Source: Methanocorpusculaceae archaeon UBA456 (GTDB lineage: Archaea > Halobacteriota > Methanomicrobia > Methanomicrobiales > Methanocorpusculaceae). Taken from it: a stretch of DNA of 12,540 nt. A program made the translations under genes and the position numbers. The DNA is taken from contig DAJQ01000029.1 in the NCBI GenBank assembly GCA_002496395.1, positions 1 to 12,540 of the forward strand, in the 5' to 3' direction. The notes under the pieces were generated by a model, which was not told the origin of the DNA, made no database searches, and worked only from the letters and a program-made list of their open reading frames with translations. Positions 1-5,828 of this stretch are shown here, one piece after another (the stretch's first letter is position 1; every line of letters begins with the position of its first letter).

Positions 1-219
1 CTCGTTTGCCACCCGAAGCGCCCGTACACCGGTTGCCGCCATCAGATCAAGGTATTGTCCAGGTATCAGCTCCTTCAGAAGGAGGATGGTGGCATCGCGG
101 TTCAGCTCCATCCGCCGGTTAAAGAAGACCGGTGCAGAACCTGGGGGGAACTGCGCAGCATCATCCTGCCATGGTATCAAAAACTGCGTTGTACCCTCTT
201 CGACCTGCACATAATTCAT
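1..219 (-). CDS. trm1: tRNA (guanine(26)-N2)-dimethyltransferase Trm1, N-terminal part (cut by window edge)
   Basis: Reading the minus strand from ATG at 219 gives 73 codons with no stop before the window ends, so this is the 5' part of a longer gene. The fragment contains VFFNRRMELNRDATILLL (about residues 31-48), the conserved N-terminal block of Trm1, followed by YLDLMAATGVRALRVANE (57-73), the S-adenosylmethionine-binding motif I of this family. Trm1 dimethylates G26 in many tRNAs using SAM; the full enzyme is usually about 370-390 residues, so most of it lies outside. No Shine-Dalgarno sequence precedes the ATG. A TATA-like element centred near 247 lies about 27 bp upstream, which fits leaderless transcription. 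The gene is divergent from a tRNA-Arg that has G at position 26. The family call is from motif recognition alone. Confidence 0.88.
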   Translation of the reverse strand, partial: MNYVQVEEGTTQFLIPWQDDAAQFPPGSAPVFFNRRMELNRDATILLLKELIPGQYLDLMAATGVRALRVANE

Positions 220-239
220 CAATTAGTCTGGTTTTTCGC

Positions 240-252
240 AAAACTTATACCT
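240..252. promoter_or_regulatory. TATA-like element between trm1 and tRNA-Arg, possibly bidirectional
   Basis: The AT-rich sequence AAACTTATACC (241-251) reads CTTATAC on the plus strand and GTATAAGTTTT on the minus strand. Its centre, about 247, is roughly 27 bp from two plausible start points: about 274, five bases before the mature tRNA 5' end (279), and about 220, one base before the trm1 ATG (219). This spacing is what archaeal TBP/TFB promoters show. It is inferred from spacing and base composition only. A second AT-rich patch at 264-271 fits the tRNA less well. Confidence 0.45.
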
Positions 253-278
253 TCGTCACCCGAAGTATATTGGTCAGT

Positions 279-353
279 GGGCATGTGGCCTAGTCAGGAT
301 AGGGCGTTAGCCTCCTAAGCTAATGGTCGGGGGTTCAAATCCCTCCATGCCCG
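279..353 (+). tRNA. tRNA-Arg, anticodon CCT
   Basis: A complete cloverleaf folds by hand. The acceptor stem pairs GGGCATG (279-285) with CATGCCC (346-352), seven of seven, with discriminator G353. The D stem pairs 288-291 with 302-305 (one T-G pair). The anticodon stem pairs TTAGC (307-311) with GCTAA (319-323), perfectly. The anticodon loop CTCCTAA (312-318) places CCT at 314-316, which reads AGG (Arg). The variable loop has five bases, and the T arm (329-345) carries TTCAAAT as its loop. There is no intron and no encoded CCA tail. Position 26 (base 306) is G, the target of Trm1, whose gene is divergent next door. A protein gene begins 24 bp downstream with no clear terminator between them, so read-through transcription is possible. 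Confidence 0.96.
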
Positions 354-364
354 TCTCTCTTCCT

Positions 365-368
365 GAGG
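365..368 (+). promoter_or_regulatory. Shine-Dalgarno sequence in front of ATG 377
   Basis: GAGG at 365-368 lies eight bases before the ATG at 377. This is a good archaeal ribosome-binding site. It matters because the long reading frame of the TMEM175 gene has no ATG of its own and only a TTG at 426 without such a site. The position argues that translation of this gene starts at 377, in a frame one base off from the rest of the gene. Confidence 0.55.
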
Positions 369-425
369 ATTACTACATGTCAGATTACGATCGAGGGCAG
401 ATTCCCAAAGAAACGACTCGAAGCA

Positions 426-995
426 TTGACAGATGGTATGTTTGCCATCGCGATGACCATTCTGGTCCTCGGGATTGAAGTCCCTGCCACCGAAACATAC
501 CCGGATGCCATATCCCTTGTTCTTGGTCTTCTTCCTGAACTCTACCATTATGCACTCGCCTTTGGAATGCTGATGATCCTCTGGGTCGTCCATCACCGGC
601 AATTTGCTGTGGTTGATCATATTGACTCAAAGATCCTCTGGTCATCGGGGATCTCCCTCCTCTTCATCGCCATGATTCCCTTTTCGACATCACTCGCAAC
701 CGAATATGGTGATGAGCCGCTCGCACCCGTATTTCTTGAAGCAAATCTTCTGCTCATTGGAATTATTTACGCATTCATATGGCAATATACCGCCAGAAAA
801 GGACTCCTGAAAGCAACGATCACCCAGGAACGTATCAGGATCACAACACAGAGGACGCTGATTGTTCCAATCGCCTCCATCATTGCAATCACCGTTGCCC
901 TCGCCGGTTCTACCTGGAGCACAATTGCCTACGTTGCAATCCCCTTTGTGAAGATGATCCATACCCGCCTCTCTGAGAGAGCAATGACGAAATAG
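426..995 (+). CDS. TMEM175-family (DUF1211) six-helix membrane protein; probable frameshift at its 5' end
   Basis: The open frame from TTG 426 gives 189 residues with about six hydrophobic helices (roughly 4-18, 38-56, 70-88, 102-121, 145-161 and 163-177). It matches the single-repeat prokaryotic TMEM175 family, some members of which are potassium channels. The hallmark first-helix motif RxxxFSD is present as RLEALTD followed by GMFAIAMTILVLGIE. However, its arginine (codon 414-416) lies upstream of the TTG, in a stretch of this frame that has no ATG, GTG or TTG. ATG 377 has a good ribosome-binding site and encodes MSDYDRGQIPK in the neighbouring frame. Removing one base near 404-410 would join it to KKRLEALTD. 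The gene may therefore run 377-995 with a sequencing error, a real frameshift mutation or, less likely, programmed +1 frameshifting. If TTG 426 is the true start, the conserved Arg is lost. Family call fairly sure; channel function inferred. Confidence 0.75.
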   Translation: MTDGMFAIAMTILVLGIEVPATETYPDAISLVLGLLPELYHYALAFGMLMILWVVHHRQFAVVDHIDSKILWSSGISLLFIAMIPFSTSLATEYGDEPLAPVFLEANLLLIGIIYAFIWQYTARKGLLKATITQERIRITTQRTLIVPIASIIAITVALAGSTWSTIAYVAIPFVKMIHTRLSERAMTK

Positions 996-1018
996 ATCGA
1001 GGATCAATACATTTCCAG

Positions 1019-1876
1019 ATGCATCTTCCGGGCATAGTCAGGATCATACGGCCGGTAAACGCCACCATCTCAGGGGCAACCGCAATCCTTGCCTACTTTA
1101 TCGCAACCGGCACACTGATCCCCGAAGTGCTCCTCGCAGCAGTAGCAGCACTCCTCATCACCGGAGCCGGAAATACAATCAATGACGCCTGTGATGCGGC
1201 AATCGATGCGATCAACCGGCCGGACCGGCCGATCCCATCAGGCGAACTGAGCGTGAATTCCGCATACCTCTATGCCGCCCTCCTCTTCATCGCCGGGCTA
1301 ACCGCAGCGTTCTTCACGAATCCTCTCTGCCTTGCAATCGCCATCATCAACAGCATACTGCTCATCCTCTATGCCCGCACCCTGAAAGGCACGATTCTCT
1401 ATGGAAATCTCGCCGTTGCATATCTGTCCGGGAGCATCTTCCTCTTCGGCGGGGCGCTTGCGGGAGTTGACGGGCTGATCATAACAGTACCGCTTGCCGG
1501 GATCACCCTCTTTGGAACACTCGCACGGGAGATCTTAAAAGATGCAGAGGATATCGATGGGGATGCCGCAGGCGGTGCAACCACGCTCCCGATGGCAATT
1601 GGGATCAGCAGATCCGGGACAGTTGCCTTTGGATCTGCGGTTGTCGCCGTTATCGTCAGTTTCATCCCGATCCTCTGGTGGGGGCTCCCCTACCTTGTCG
1701 GGATTGCAGTTATCGATTGTGCCATTCTCTGGTCGGTCTGGCCGACGGTCAGGTGTACAACACCAGCCTGTATCCGGGATCTCGGAATTACCACACAGCT
1801 GAAGTACCTGATGTATATCGCTCTCCTGATCTTCCTGATAGCAAGCGCAATTGATATCTTTATGCCAATGAAATAG
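1019..1876 (+). CDS. UbiA-family prenyltransferase, probable digeranylgeranylglyceryl phosphate synthase
   Basis: This 285-residue, very hydrophobic protein carries both aspartate-rich motifs of UbiA prenyltransferases. NDACDAAID (55-63) fits NDxxDxxxD, followed by NRPDRPIPSG. DAEDIDGD (175-182) is the second motif, after LAREILK. In archaea this combination and length match geranylgeranylglycerol-phosphate geranylgeranyltransferase. That membrane enzyme adds the second geranylgeranyl chain to geranylgeranylglyceryl phosphate in ether-lipid synthesis. About eight to nine membrane helices can be seen. ATG 1019 is chosen because the conserved IVRIIRPVNATIS start follows directly; GAGG at 999-1002 is a rather distant ribosome-binding site. 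It lies 23 bp after the TMEM175 gene and 24 bp before the beta-helix gene, so the three may be cotranscribed. Other UbiA activities, such as quinone or heme prenylation, cannot be excluded, but the archaeal setting favours the lipid role. Confidence 0.86.
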   Translation: MHLPGIVRIIRPVNATISGATAILAYFIATGTLIPEVLLAAVAALLITGAGNTINDACDAAIDAINRPDRPIPSGELSVNSAYLYAALLFIAGLTAAFFTNPLCLAIAIINSILLILYARTLKGTILYGNLAVAYLSGSIFLFGGALAGVDGLIITVPLAGITLFGTLAREILKDAEDIDGDAAGGATTLPMAIGISRSGTVAFGSAVVAVIVSFIPILWWGLPYLVGIAVIDCAILWSVWPTVRCTTPACIRDLGITTQLKYLMYIALLIFLIASAIDIFMPMK

Positions 1877-1890
1877 TTGGTTACGAAAGA

Positions 1891-1896
1891 GAGGGG
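1891..1896 (+). promoter_or_regulatory. Shine-Dalgarno sequence deciding the start at 1901
   Basis: GAGGGG (1891-1896) lies a few bases before ATG 1901. The open frame extends upstream to a TTG at 1877, directly after the stop of the preceding gene. That TTG has no ribosome-binding site, so ATG 1901 is preferred. Confidence 0.6.
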
Positions 1897-1900
1897 AGAT

Positions 1901-2311
1901 ATGCGGATATACAAACAAAAAACAACCTACCTTGCAGAACCAGGATCCTTCTTTGAAGGGAATGTCCTGATCCACGGTGATTTTATTGTGCCACAGCGGA
2001 CTCATTTCTGGGGCAGACTTGTTGTCAACGGCACCCTTGAGATGGGGCCTGAATGCTCGGTTGAAGGGCCGATTATCTGTAAAAATGCCATCATCGGAAG
2101 AGACAGCAGGCTGAAAGGCACTCTTCTGGTTGATGAAAATGCAACAATCTGCGACCGGACACACCTCAACTCAGTAGAAGCGGGTGGAGATATTGTCCTC
2201 AGGCCCGGTGTAATGGTCGGCGATGTGAAAGCTGAAAATTCTGTTCTGATCTATGGAAAGATCACATCAGGCACACTGGTTGGACGAAACGTCAGGATTA
2301 TCGGCGACTGA
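1901..2311 (+). CDS. Small bactofilin-like beta-helix (polymer-forming) protein
   Basis: Starting at ATG 1901, just behind a strong GAGGGG site, the product is 136 residues. It has no signal peptide and no membrane helix. The sequence is a run of short, glycine-punctuated hydrophobic strands, such as EGNVLIHGDFIVP, GRLVVNGTLEMGP, VEGPIICKNAIIG, LKGTLLVDENATI and GDIVLRPGVMVG. They repeat roughly every 16-20 residues, the pattern of a beta-solenoid. This resembles bactofilins and related polymer-forming proteins, which build filaments in the cytoplasm or at the membrane. A hexapeptide-type acyltransferase fold is a weaker alternative, because no active-site histidine pattern is evident. The gene follows the UbiA lipid enzyme by 24 bp. 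Its last 45 bp overlap, tail to tail, the end of the DUF116 gene on the other strand. The fold is well supported by the pattern; the cellular role is inferred. Confidence 0.65.
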   Translation: MRIYKQKTTYLAEPGSFFEGNVLIHGDFIVPQRTHFWGRLVVNGTLEMGPECSVEGPIICKNAIIGRDSRLKGTLLVDENATICDRTHLNSVEAGGDIVLRPGVMVGDVKAENSVLIYGKITSGTLVGRNVRIIGD

Positions 2312-2977
2312 AGAGTGATTGATCCCAATCGTCGCGACATCAAAGAGATCGTGCCAGTCAACGATCGTCTCGACACATCCATCCTTTGCCGTCACAACAC
2401 CCATGGCAACAAGCCCGATCCGGTTGCACATATCAAGCCCCTCTTTTACCTCCATCAGGCAACCAACACCGATGATCCCCTTTGGATGATACTGCTGTAC
2501 CATTCGCTTGATGAAGGTCGATCCCGGTATGATGAAGACATGGTATCCAAGCGCCTTCATCTTCGGGATACCCTCACCCAGCTCGCATCTCCCGCACCCG
2601 ACACAACGAAGCCCTTCCGGCGTCAGATGGGCAGGGCACTGCGCAGACCTGAGGCACTGGGGCAGAAATACTGCCCTCTCGTTTGGAGGAATTGCAGCAA
2701 ATGCCTGGGTATTCATCCGGTTATCAAGGCGTATCAGGAACCTGAGAAGCTCTCCGGGTTCGATCCCAATCAAGGTGCAGATACTCTTCACAAACCCTTC
2801 CATCAGGACAAGAAACGGTCGGAGAAGGGCAGGAAAGAAGAGGCGGCCTGAACGGATGGACGTTCCGATCAAAATCGCCATGATAATCGATATGAGAATC
2901 AGGAAGACTGCGATAAAGAGGGTGACCTCCCCAAGCAGGATCATCATCCGGTTCCAGATCTCATCCTCAAAGAACAT
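2267..2977 (-). CDS. DUF116 domain protein with one N-terminal membrane helix and conserved cysteines
   Basis: From ATG 2977 the protein has 236 residues. A strong membrane segment (about 12-38) is followed by a basic, hydrophobic linker and then a soluble domain with the DUF116 pattern. That pattern is FLPQCLRSAQCPA (105-116), CVGCGRC (125-131), then IIPGSTFIKR and GVGCLMEVKEG. Cysteines at 108, 114, 125, 128, 131 and 173 could bind a metal or iron-sulfur centre, but the family has no established function that I know of. It is the last gene of a minus-strand run behind mtnA. A GTG at 3013, six bases after the mtnA stop, would add 12 residues (MIKSPVPYINLY), and ATG 2947 is a third choice. 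No start has a clear ribosome-binding site. The last 15 codons overlap the beta-helix gene antisense. Family call good; start uncertain. Confidence 0.78.
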   Translation of the reverse strand: MFFEDEIWNRMMILLGEVTLFIAVFLILISIIMAILIGTSIRSGRLFFPALLRPFLVLMEGFVKSICTLIGIEPGELLRFLIRLDNRMNTQAFAAIPPNERAVFLPQCLRSAQCPAHLTPEGLRCVGCGRCELGEGIPKMKALGYHVFIIPGSTFIKRMVQQYHPKGIIGVGCLMEVKEGLDMCNRIGLVAMGVVTAKDGCVETIVDWHDLFDVATIGINHSSVADNPDVSSNQCA

Positions 2978-2984
2978 ATACAGA

Positions 2985-2992
2985 TTTATATA
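2985..2992. promoter_or_regulatory. Consensus-like archaeal TATA box inside the 5' end of the DUF116 region
   Basis: TTTATATA (2985-2992) equals the archaeal box A consensus on the plus strand, and the minus strand reads TATATAAA. In the minus direction a transcript would begin near 2961 and could use ATG 2947 of the DUF116 gene. In the plus direction it would begin near 3016 and run antisense to mtnA. Whether either is used cannot be told from sequence. Confidence 0.3.
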
Positions 2993-3019
2993 TGGCACAG
3001 GAGACTTTATCACCTTGCT

Positions 3020-4042
3020 TTAGGGCATGAGCCAGGGGTGATCGAACGGCTTTTGGATCAGACCCTCTTCCGTGATTATTGCTGTTACCAGGGAGAACGG
3101 TGTTTTGTCAAAGGCATAGTTTACAACCGGCACAGCATCCGGCACCGTCGTCCTGCCGAAGAGAGAGGCAATCTCCTCGCGCCCACGCTCTTCAACGATG
3201 ATATCCACCATCCGGTGCATGGGATCAAAGGTTGATCGCGGCGCTGCCACATAGAAGGGGATCTGATGGTAGGAGGCAGAGACTGCATGCATGTAGGTGC
3301 CGATCTTATTGAAGACGCCGTCAGTGCAGATCCGATCCGCGCCGACGATCACACAGTCAATCTCCCCTCTCTGCATCAGGTATGCCGCCTCTGAATCGAT
3401 GATGGTGGTCACCGGGATTCCATCACGTGAGAGCTCCCATGCCGTCAGTCGCGAGCCCTGGAGGAGGGGGCGCGTCTCGCAGGAGATGACACGGACATTC
3501 TTTCCCGCTTCAACAGCAGAACGGATGACACCAAGCGCGGTTCCCCATGCTGCACAGGCAAGCGCCCCTGCATTGCAGTGTGTCAGAACCGTGCAGTCAT
3601 CGGGGAGGAGTTTTGCTCCATGGGATCCAATCCTCCGGCAGGTCTCTTCATCTTCATCGGCGATCGACTCTGCACAGGTGAGTGCCCGCGCTGCTGCCTC
3701 TGCAGGATCGCTCTCCTGAAGAACAACAGACAGCACGCGATCCACACCCCAGGCGAGATTCACGGCAGTCGGGCGCGCAGAGCGGAGCATCGCCGCAGCC
3801 TCGTTCACAGACCTGCTGAAGGCATCACGAGGCCCCTCAAGCGCAATCTTACAGGCAAGGGCAACCCCGTATGCACCGGCAACTCCGAGTGCGGGCGCTC
3901 CCCTGACCTCAAGCCGCTGGATTGCCTGTACGAGCCTGTGAACATCGGAGCAGACCACTTCACGGTACTCCTCTGGAAGGAGGGTCTGCTCGATCAACCC
4001 GACCCCGCCTTCCTCCCACCAGATCGTCCGGCCCCGCATCAT
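3020..4042 (-). CDS. mtnA: S-methyl-5-thioribose-1-phosphate isomerase (MtnA, aIF2B-like family)
   Basis: The 340-residue product has the full set of MtnA motifs: RGAPALGVAGAYGVAL (47-62), NLAWGVDR (95-102), THCNAGALA (154-162) with the catalytic Cys156, ETRPLLQGSRLTAWEL (189-204), and GADRICTDGVFNKIGTY (234-250) with the catalytic Asp236. It interconverts 5-methylthioribose 1-phosphate and 5-methylthioribulose 1-phosphate, a step in recycling methylthioadenosine made from S-adenosylmethionine. Related deoxyribose phosphates can also be substrates in some organisms. The N-terminal TIWWEE and C-terminal NYAFDKTPFSLVTAIITE blocks also fit MtnA. They separate it from eIF2B subunits and from ribose-1,5-bisphosphate isomerase. 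Its ATG overlaps the stop of the upstream HdrA-like gene by 4 bp, and a second ATG follows at once (4039). No other methionine-salvage gene is in view. Confidence 0.92.
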   Translation of the reverse strand: MMRGRTIWWEEGGVGLIEQTLLPEEYREVVCSDVHRLVQAIQRLEVRGAPALGVAGAYGVALACKIALEGPRDAFSRSVNEAAAMLRSARPTAVNLAWGVDRVLSVVLQESDPAEAAARALTCAESIADEDEETCRRIGSHGAKLLPDDCTVLTHCNAGALACAAWGTALGVIRSAVEAGKNVRVISCETRPLLQGSRLTAWELSRDGIPVTTIIDSEAAYLMQRGEIDCVIVGADRICTDGVFNKIGTYMHAVSASYHQIPFYVAAPRSTFDPMHRMVDIIVEERGREEIASLFGRTTVPDAVPVVNYAFDKTPFSLVTAIITEEGLIQKPFDHPWLMP

Positions 4043-5316
4043 TCACCAGCAAGGAGGAGATCACGGGTCGCCCGCATCGCAGCAGCACCCGCCGTCATCA
4101 CCGAGTCGGGGATATCACGGGGGGCGGTCACGGTTCCCGCACAATAGATCCCCGGCCTGATTGTCCCGACAGGGTCGAGCTTCAGATCGGCGGTATTCAG
4201 GAAACCATTCTGATCCATAGGTATCCCGAGCCGCTCTGCAATCACCTGTGTGTCAGGCACAGGCTCAAACCCGACCGAGAGGACGACGAGATCGGCATGG
4301 AGGTTCACAAACTCCCCGGTCTCGGTATTCTCAAGCGGCAGGATCAGATCACCCTTCCCCTCGATCACCTCACCCGGGAAACCGCGTACCAGGTTGACCC
4401 CTGCTGCTTCTGCACGGTTCAGGTATTCCTCGTACCCCTTGCCATAGGCGCGGATATCATTGTAGAGGATTGAGACCTCGCATTCAGGATAGTGTTCCAG
4501 GATCAGCATCGCATTCTTCAGTGCATACATGCAGCAGACCGACGAGCAGTAGGTCCGCTTCAGCGGAATGTCGCGGGACCCGACACACTGGACAAAGACA
4601 ACCGATTGTGGAGTCTTCCCATCCGAGAGACGCCGGACGTCGCCACCGGTCGGCCCGCTCGCATTGATCATCCTCTCGAATTCGAGGCTCGTGATCACAT
4701 CCGGGTAGCGGTTGTAGCCAAAGATCCTCTTCTTCTCTGCATCAAAGAGCTGGTAGCCGGTAGCGATGATGATGCTTGCCGCCTCGATCACCTCGGTCTT
4801 CTCGCTATCTTCATGGAGTACCGCCTCTCTCCCGCAGATATCATAGCAGAGCCCGCATTCGATGCAGTGTTCGGCATCCCGCACAACGAGGTTTGGCACC
4901 ACCTGCGGATGCGCCTTATAAATCGCTTTTCTCACCCCGATTCCGGCATCGAACCGGTTATAGACCTCGACCGGGCAGATATCAACGCAGTCGCCGCACC
5001 CATTGCAGAGGCTCGCATCGACATACCGGGGATGCTGGAGCACCGTCACCCTGAATGCGCCGACCTCACCCTCAATCTCCTTCACCTCAGCGAGGGTACG
5101 GATGGTGATCAGCGGGTGCCGCTCCACATCCACCATCTTCGGGGAGAGGATGCACATCGAACAGTCATTTGTCGGGAACGTCTTGTCAAGCTGTGCCATA
5201 TGGCCACCGATGCTTGGTTCGCGCTCGATAATCGTCACGGGGATTCCATGATTTGCTACATCCAGTGCCGCCTGGATGCCTGCCACACCCCCTCCGATAA
5301 CAACAACTCTACGCAT
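4039..5316 (-). CDS. Short HdrA/QmoA-like FAD and iron-sulfur protein
   Basis: From ATG 5316, behind a GGGGGT ribosome-binding site, the protein has 425 residues. It opens with an FAD-binding Rossmann motif (VVVIGGGVAGIQAALDVA, 4-21). DCSMCILSPKM (51-61) follows. Two classical [4Fe-4S] ferredoxin motifs are next: C104, C107, C110, C114 and C151, C154, C157, C161. Then come VQCVGSRD and YCSSVCCMYALKNAM (257-270), typical of HdrA, and a closing FAD motif GIYCAGTVTAPRD (389-401). Methanogen HdrA is about 650 residues. This form lacks the extra N-terminal cluster domain and the C-terminal ferredoxin domain, and is close in size to QmoA of sulfate reducers. No HdrB, HdrC or hydrogenase gene is nearby. 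It overlaps the upstream carbonic anhydrase-like gene by 8 bp and mtnA by 4 bp. The electron partner and substrate are unknown. Confidence 0.88.
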   Translation of the reverse strand: MRRVVVIGGGVAGIQAALDVANHGIPVTIIEREPSIGGHMAQLDKTFPTNDCSMCILSPKMVDVERHPLITIRTLAEVKEIEGEVGAFRVTVLQHPRYVDASLCNGCGDCVDICPVEVYNRFDAGIGVRKAIYKAHPQVVPNLVVRDAEHCIECGLCYDICGREAVLHEDSEKTEVIEAASIIIATGYQLFDAEKKRIFGYNRYPDVITSLEFERMINASGPTGGDVRRLSDGKTPQSVVFVQCVGSRDIPLKRTYCSSVCCMYALKNAMLILEHYPECEVSILYNDIRAYGKGYEEYLNRAEAAGVNLVRGFPGEVIEGKGDLILPLENTETGEFVNLHADLVVLSVGFEPVPDTQVIAERLGIPMDQNGFLNTADLKLDPVGTIRPGIYCAGTVTAPRDIPDSVMTAGAAAMRATRDLLLAGE

Positions 5317-5800
5317 CAGAATACCCCCGTGCAAGCTCAACATACACCATTGCATTCTTCAGGATGGATGCACGTTGTTCTTCTGTCGTCTCCGAGACAA
5401 CCTTTCCGGGAACCCCAAGGACAACAGTGTTTGGCGGGATCACTTTTCCTTCGGTGACAACGGCTCCTGCACCGATGATGCTGCCTGATCCGATCACCGC
5501 GCCATTCATCACGATGGCGCCCATCCCGATCAGCACATCATCTGCGATAGTACACCCATGCACAATCGCGCCATGTCCGATCGAGACCCCTGATCCGATC
5601 GTTGTCGGGTAGCCGGGACTACCATGGATGACCGCATTATCCTGGATATTTGATCTATCCCCCACCACGATGCGGACACGATCAGCACGGATGACCGCAG
5701 AAAACCAGACGCTCACATCCCTGCCGAGCTCAGCATCGCCAACAACCGTTGCGGTATCAGCGATGAAAGCGCACCTGCCGGTGGACCCACCATTACACAT
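5309..5800 (-). CDS. Gamma-class carbonic anhydrase-like hexapeptide-repeat protein
   Basis: From ATG 5800 the product has 163 residues and is a left-handed beta-helix of hexapeptide repeats (IADTATVVGDAELG through GSGSIIGAGAVVTEG). It ends with PNTVVLGVPGKVV and a C-terminal helix. Three histidines sit where gamma-carbonic anhydrases bind metal: H59 in NAVIHG, and H76 and H81 in IGHGAIVHGC. The VWFSAVIRAD block (31-40) is also typical. The acidic loop of the archetypal Cam enzyme is absent, so it belongs to the CamH/YrdA-like group, whose carbonic anhydrase activity varies. The frame stays open upstream, and ATG 5830 would add ten residues encoded by the AT-rich promoter region, so 5800 is preferred. 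It heads a run with the HdrA-like gene (8-bp overlap), mtnA and DUF116, and is divergent from coaD. Confidence 0.85.
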   Translation of the reverse strand: MCNGGSTGRCAFIADTATVVGDAELGRDVSVWFSAVIRADRVRIVVGDRSNIQDNAVIHGSPGYPTTIGSGVSIGHGAIVHGCTIADDVLIGMGAIVMNGAVIGSGSIIGAGAVVTEGKVIPPNTVVLGVPGKVVSETTEEQRASILKNAMVYVELARGYSDA

Positions 5801-5802
5801 AA

Positions 5803-5813
5803 GAGTATATATG
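5803..5813 (+). promoter_or_regulatory. TATA-like element upstream of coaD
   Basis: AGTATATATG (5803-5812) is the only AT-rich box in the 28-bp gap between the divergent gamma-carbonic anhydrase-like gene and coaD. Its centre is about 21 bp before the coaD ATG, so coaD mRNA would be leaderless or start within a few bases of the ATG. It is too close to ATG 5800 to serve the minus-strand gene in the usual geometry. Confidence 0.35.
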
Positions 5814-5828
5814 TAGAAGGGTAGTTGC

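Noticed and set aside
264..271. AGTATATT as a second TATA box for tRNA-Arg
   Set aside because: Its centre is only about 12 bp before the tRNA 5' end, too close for normal archaeal spacing; it might act on the minus strand, but without clear support.
55..318. Plus-strand open frame of 87 codons from 55 to 318
   Set aside because: It is antisense to the trm1 start and runs into the tRNA; the minus strand gives a recognisable Trm1 N-terminus.
1535..2164. Minus-strand open frame of 209 codons spanning two plus genes
   Set aside because: It crosses the boundary of the UbiA and beta-helix genes antisense and has no known motif.
3020..4042. Reading the aIF2B-like gene as eIF2B subunit or ribose-1,5-bisphosphate isomerase
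   Set aside because: The THCNAG, ETRPLLQGSRLTAWEL and GADRI motifs and the N- and C-terminal blocks fit MtnA better, and no archaeal Rubisco or AMP phosphorylase gene is nearby.
4492..5457. Long plus-strand open frame of 321 codons
   Set aside because: It is antisense to the HdrA-like gene, which has complete motifs; the plus-strand translation has no recognisable domain and looks like a GC-rich shadow frame.
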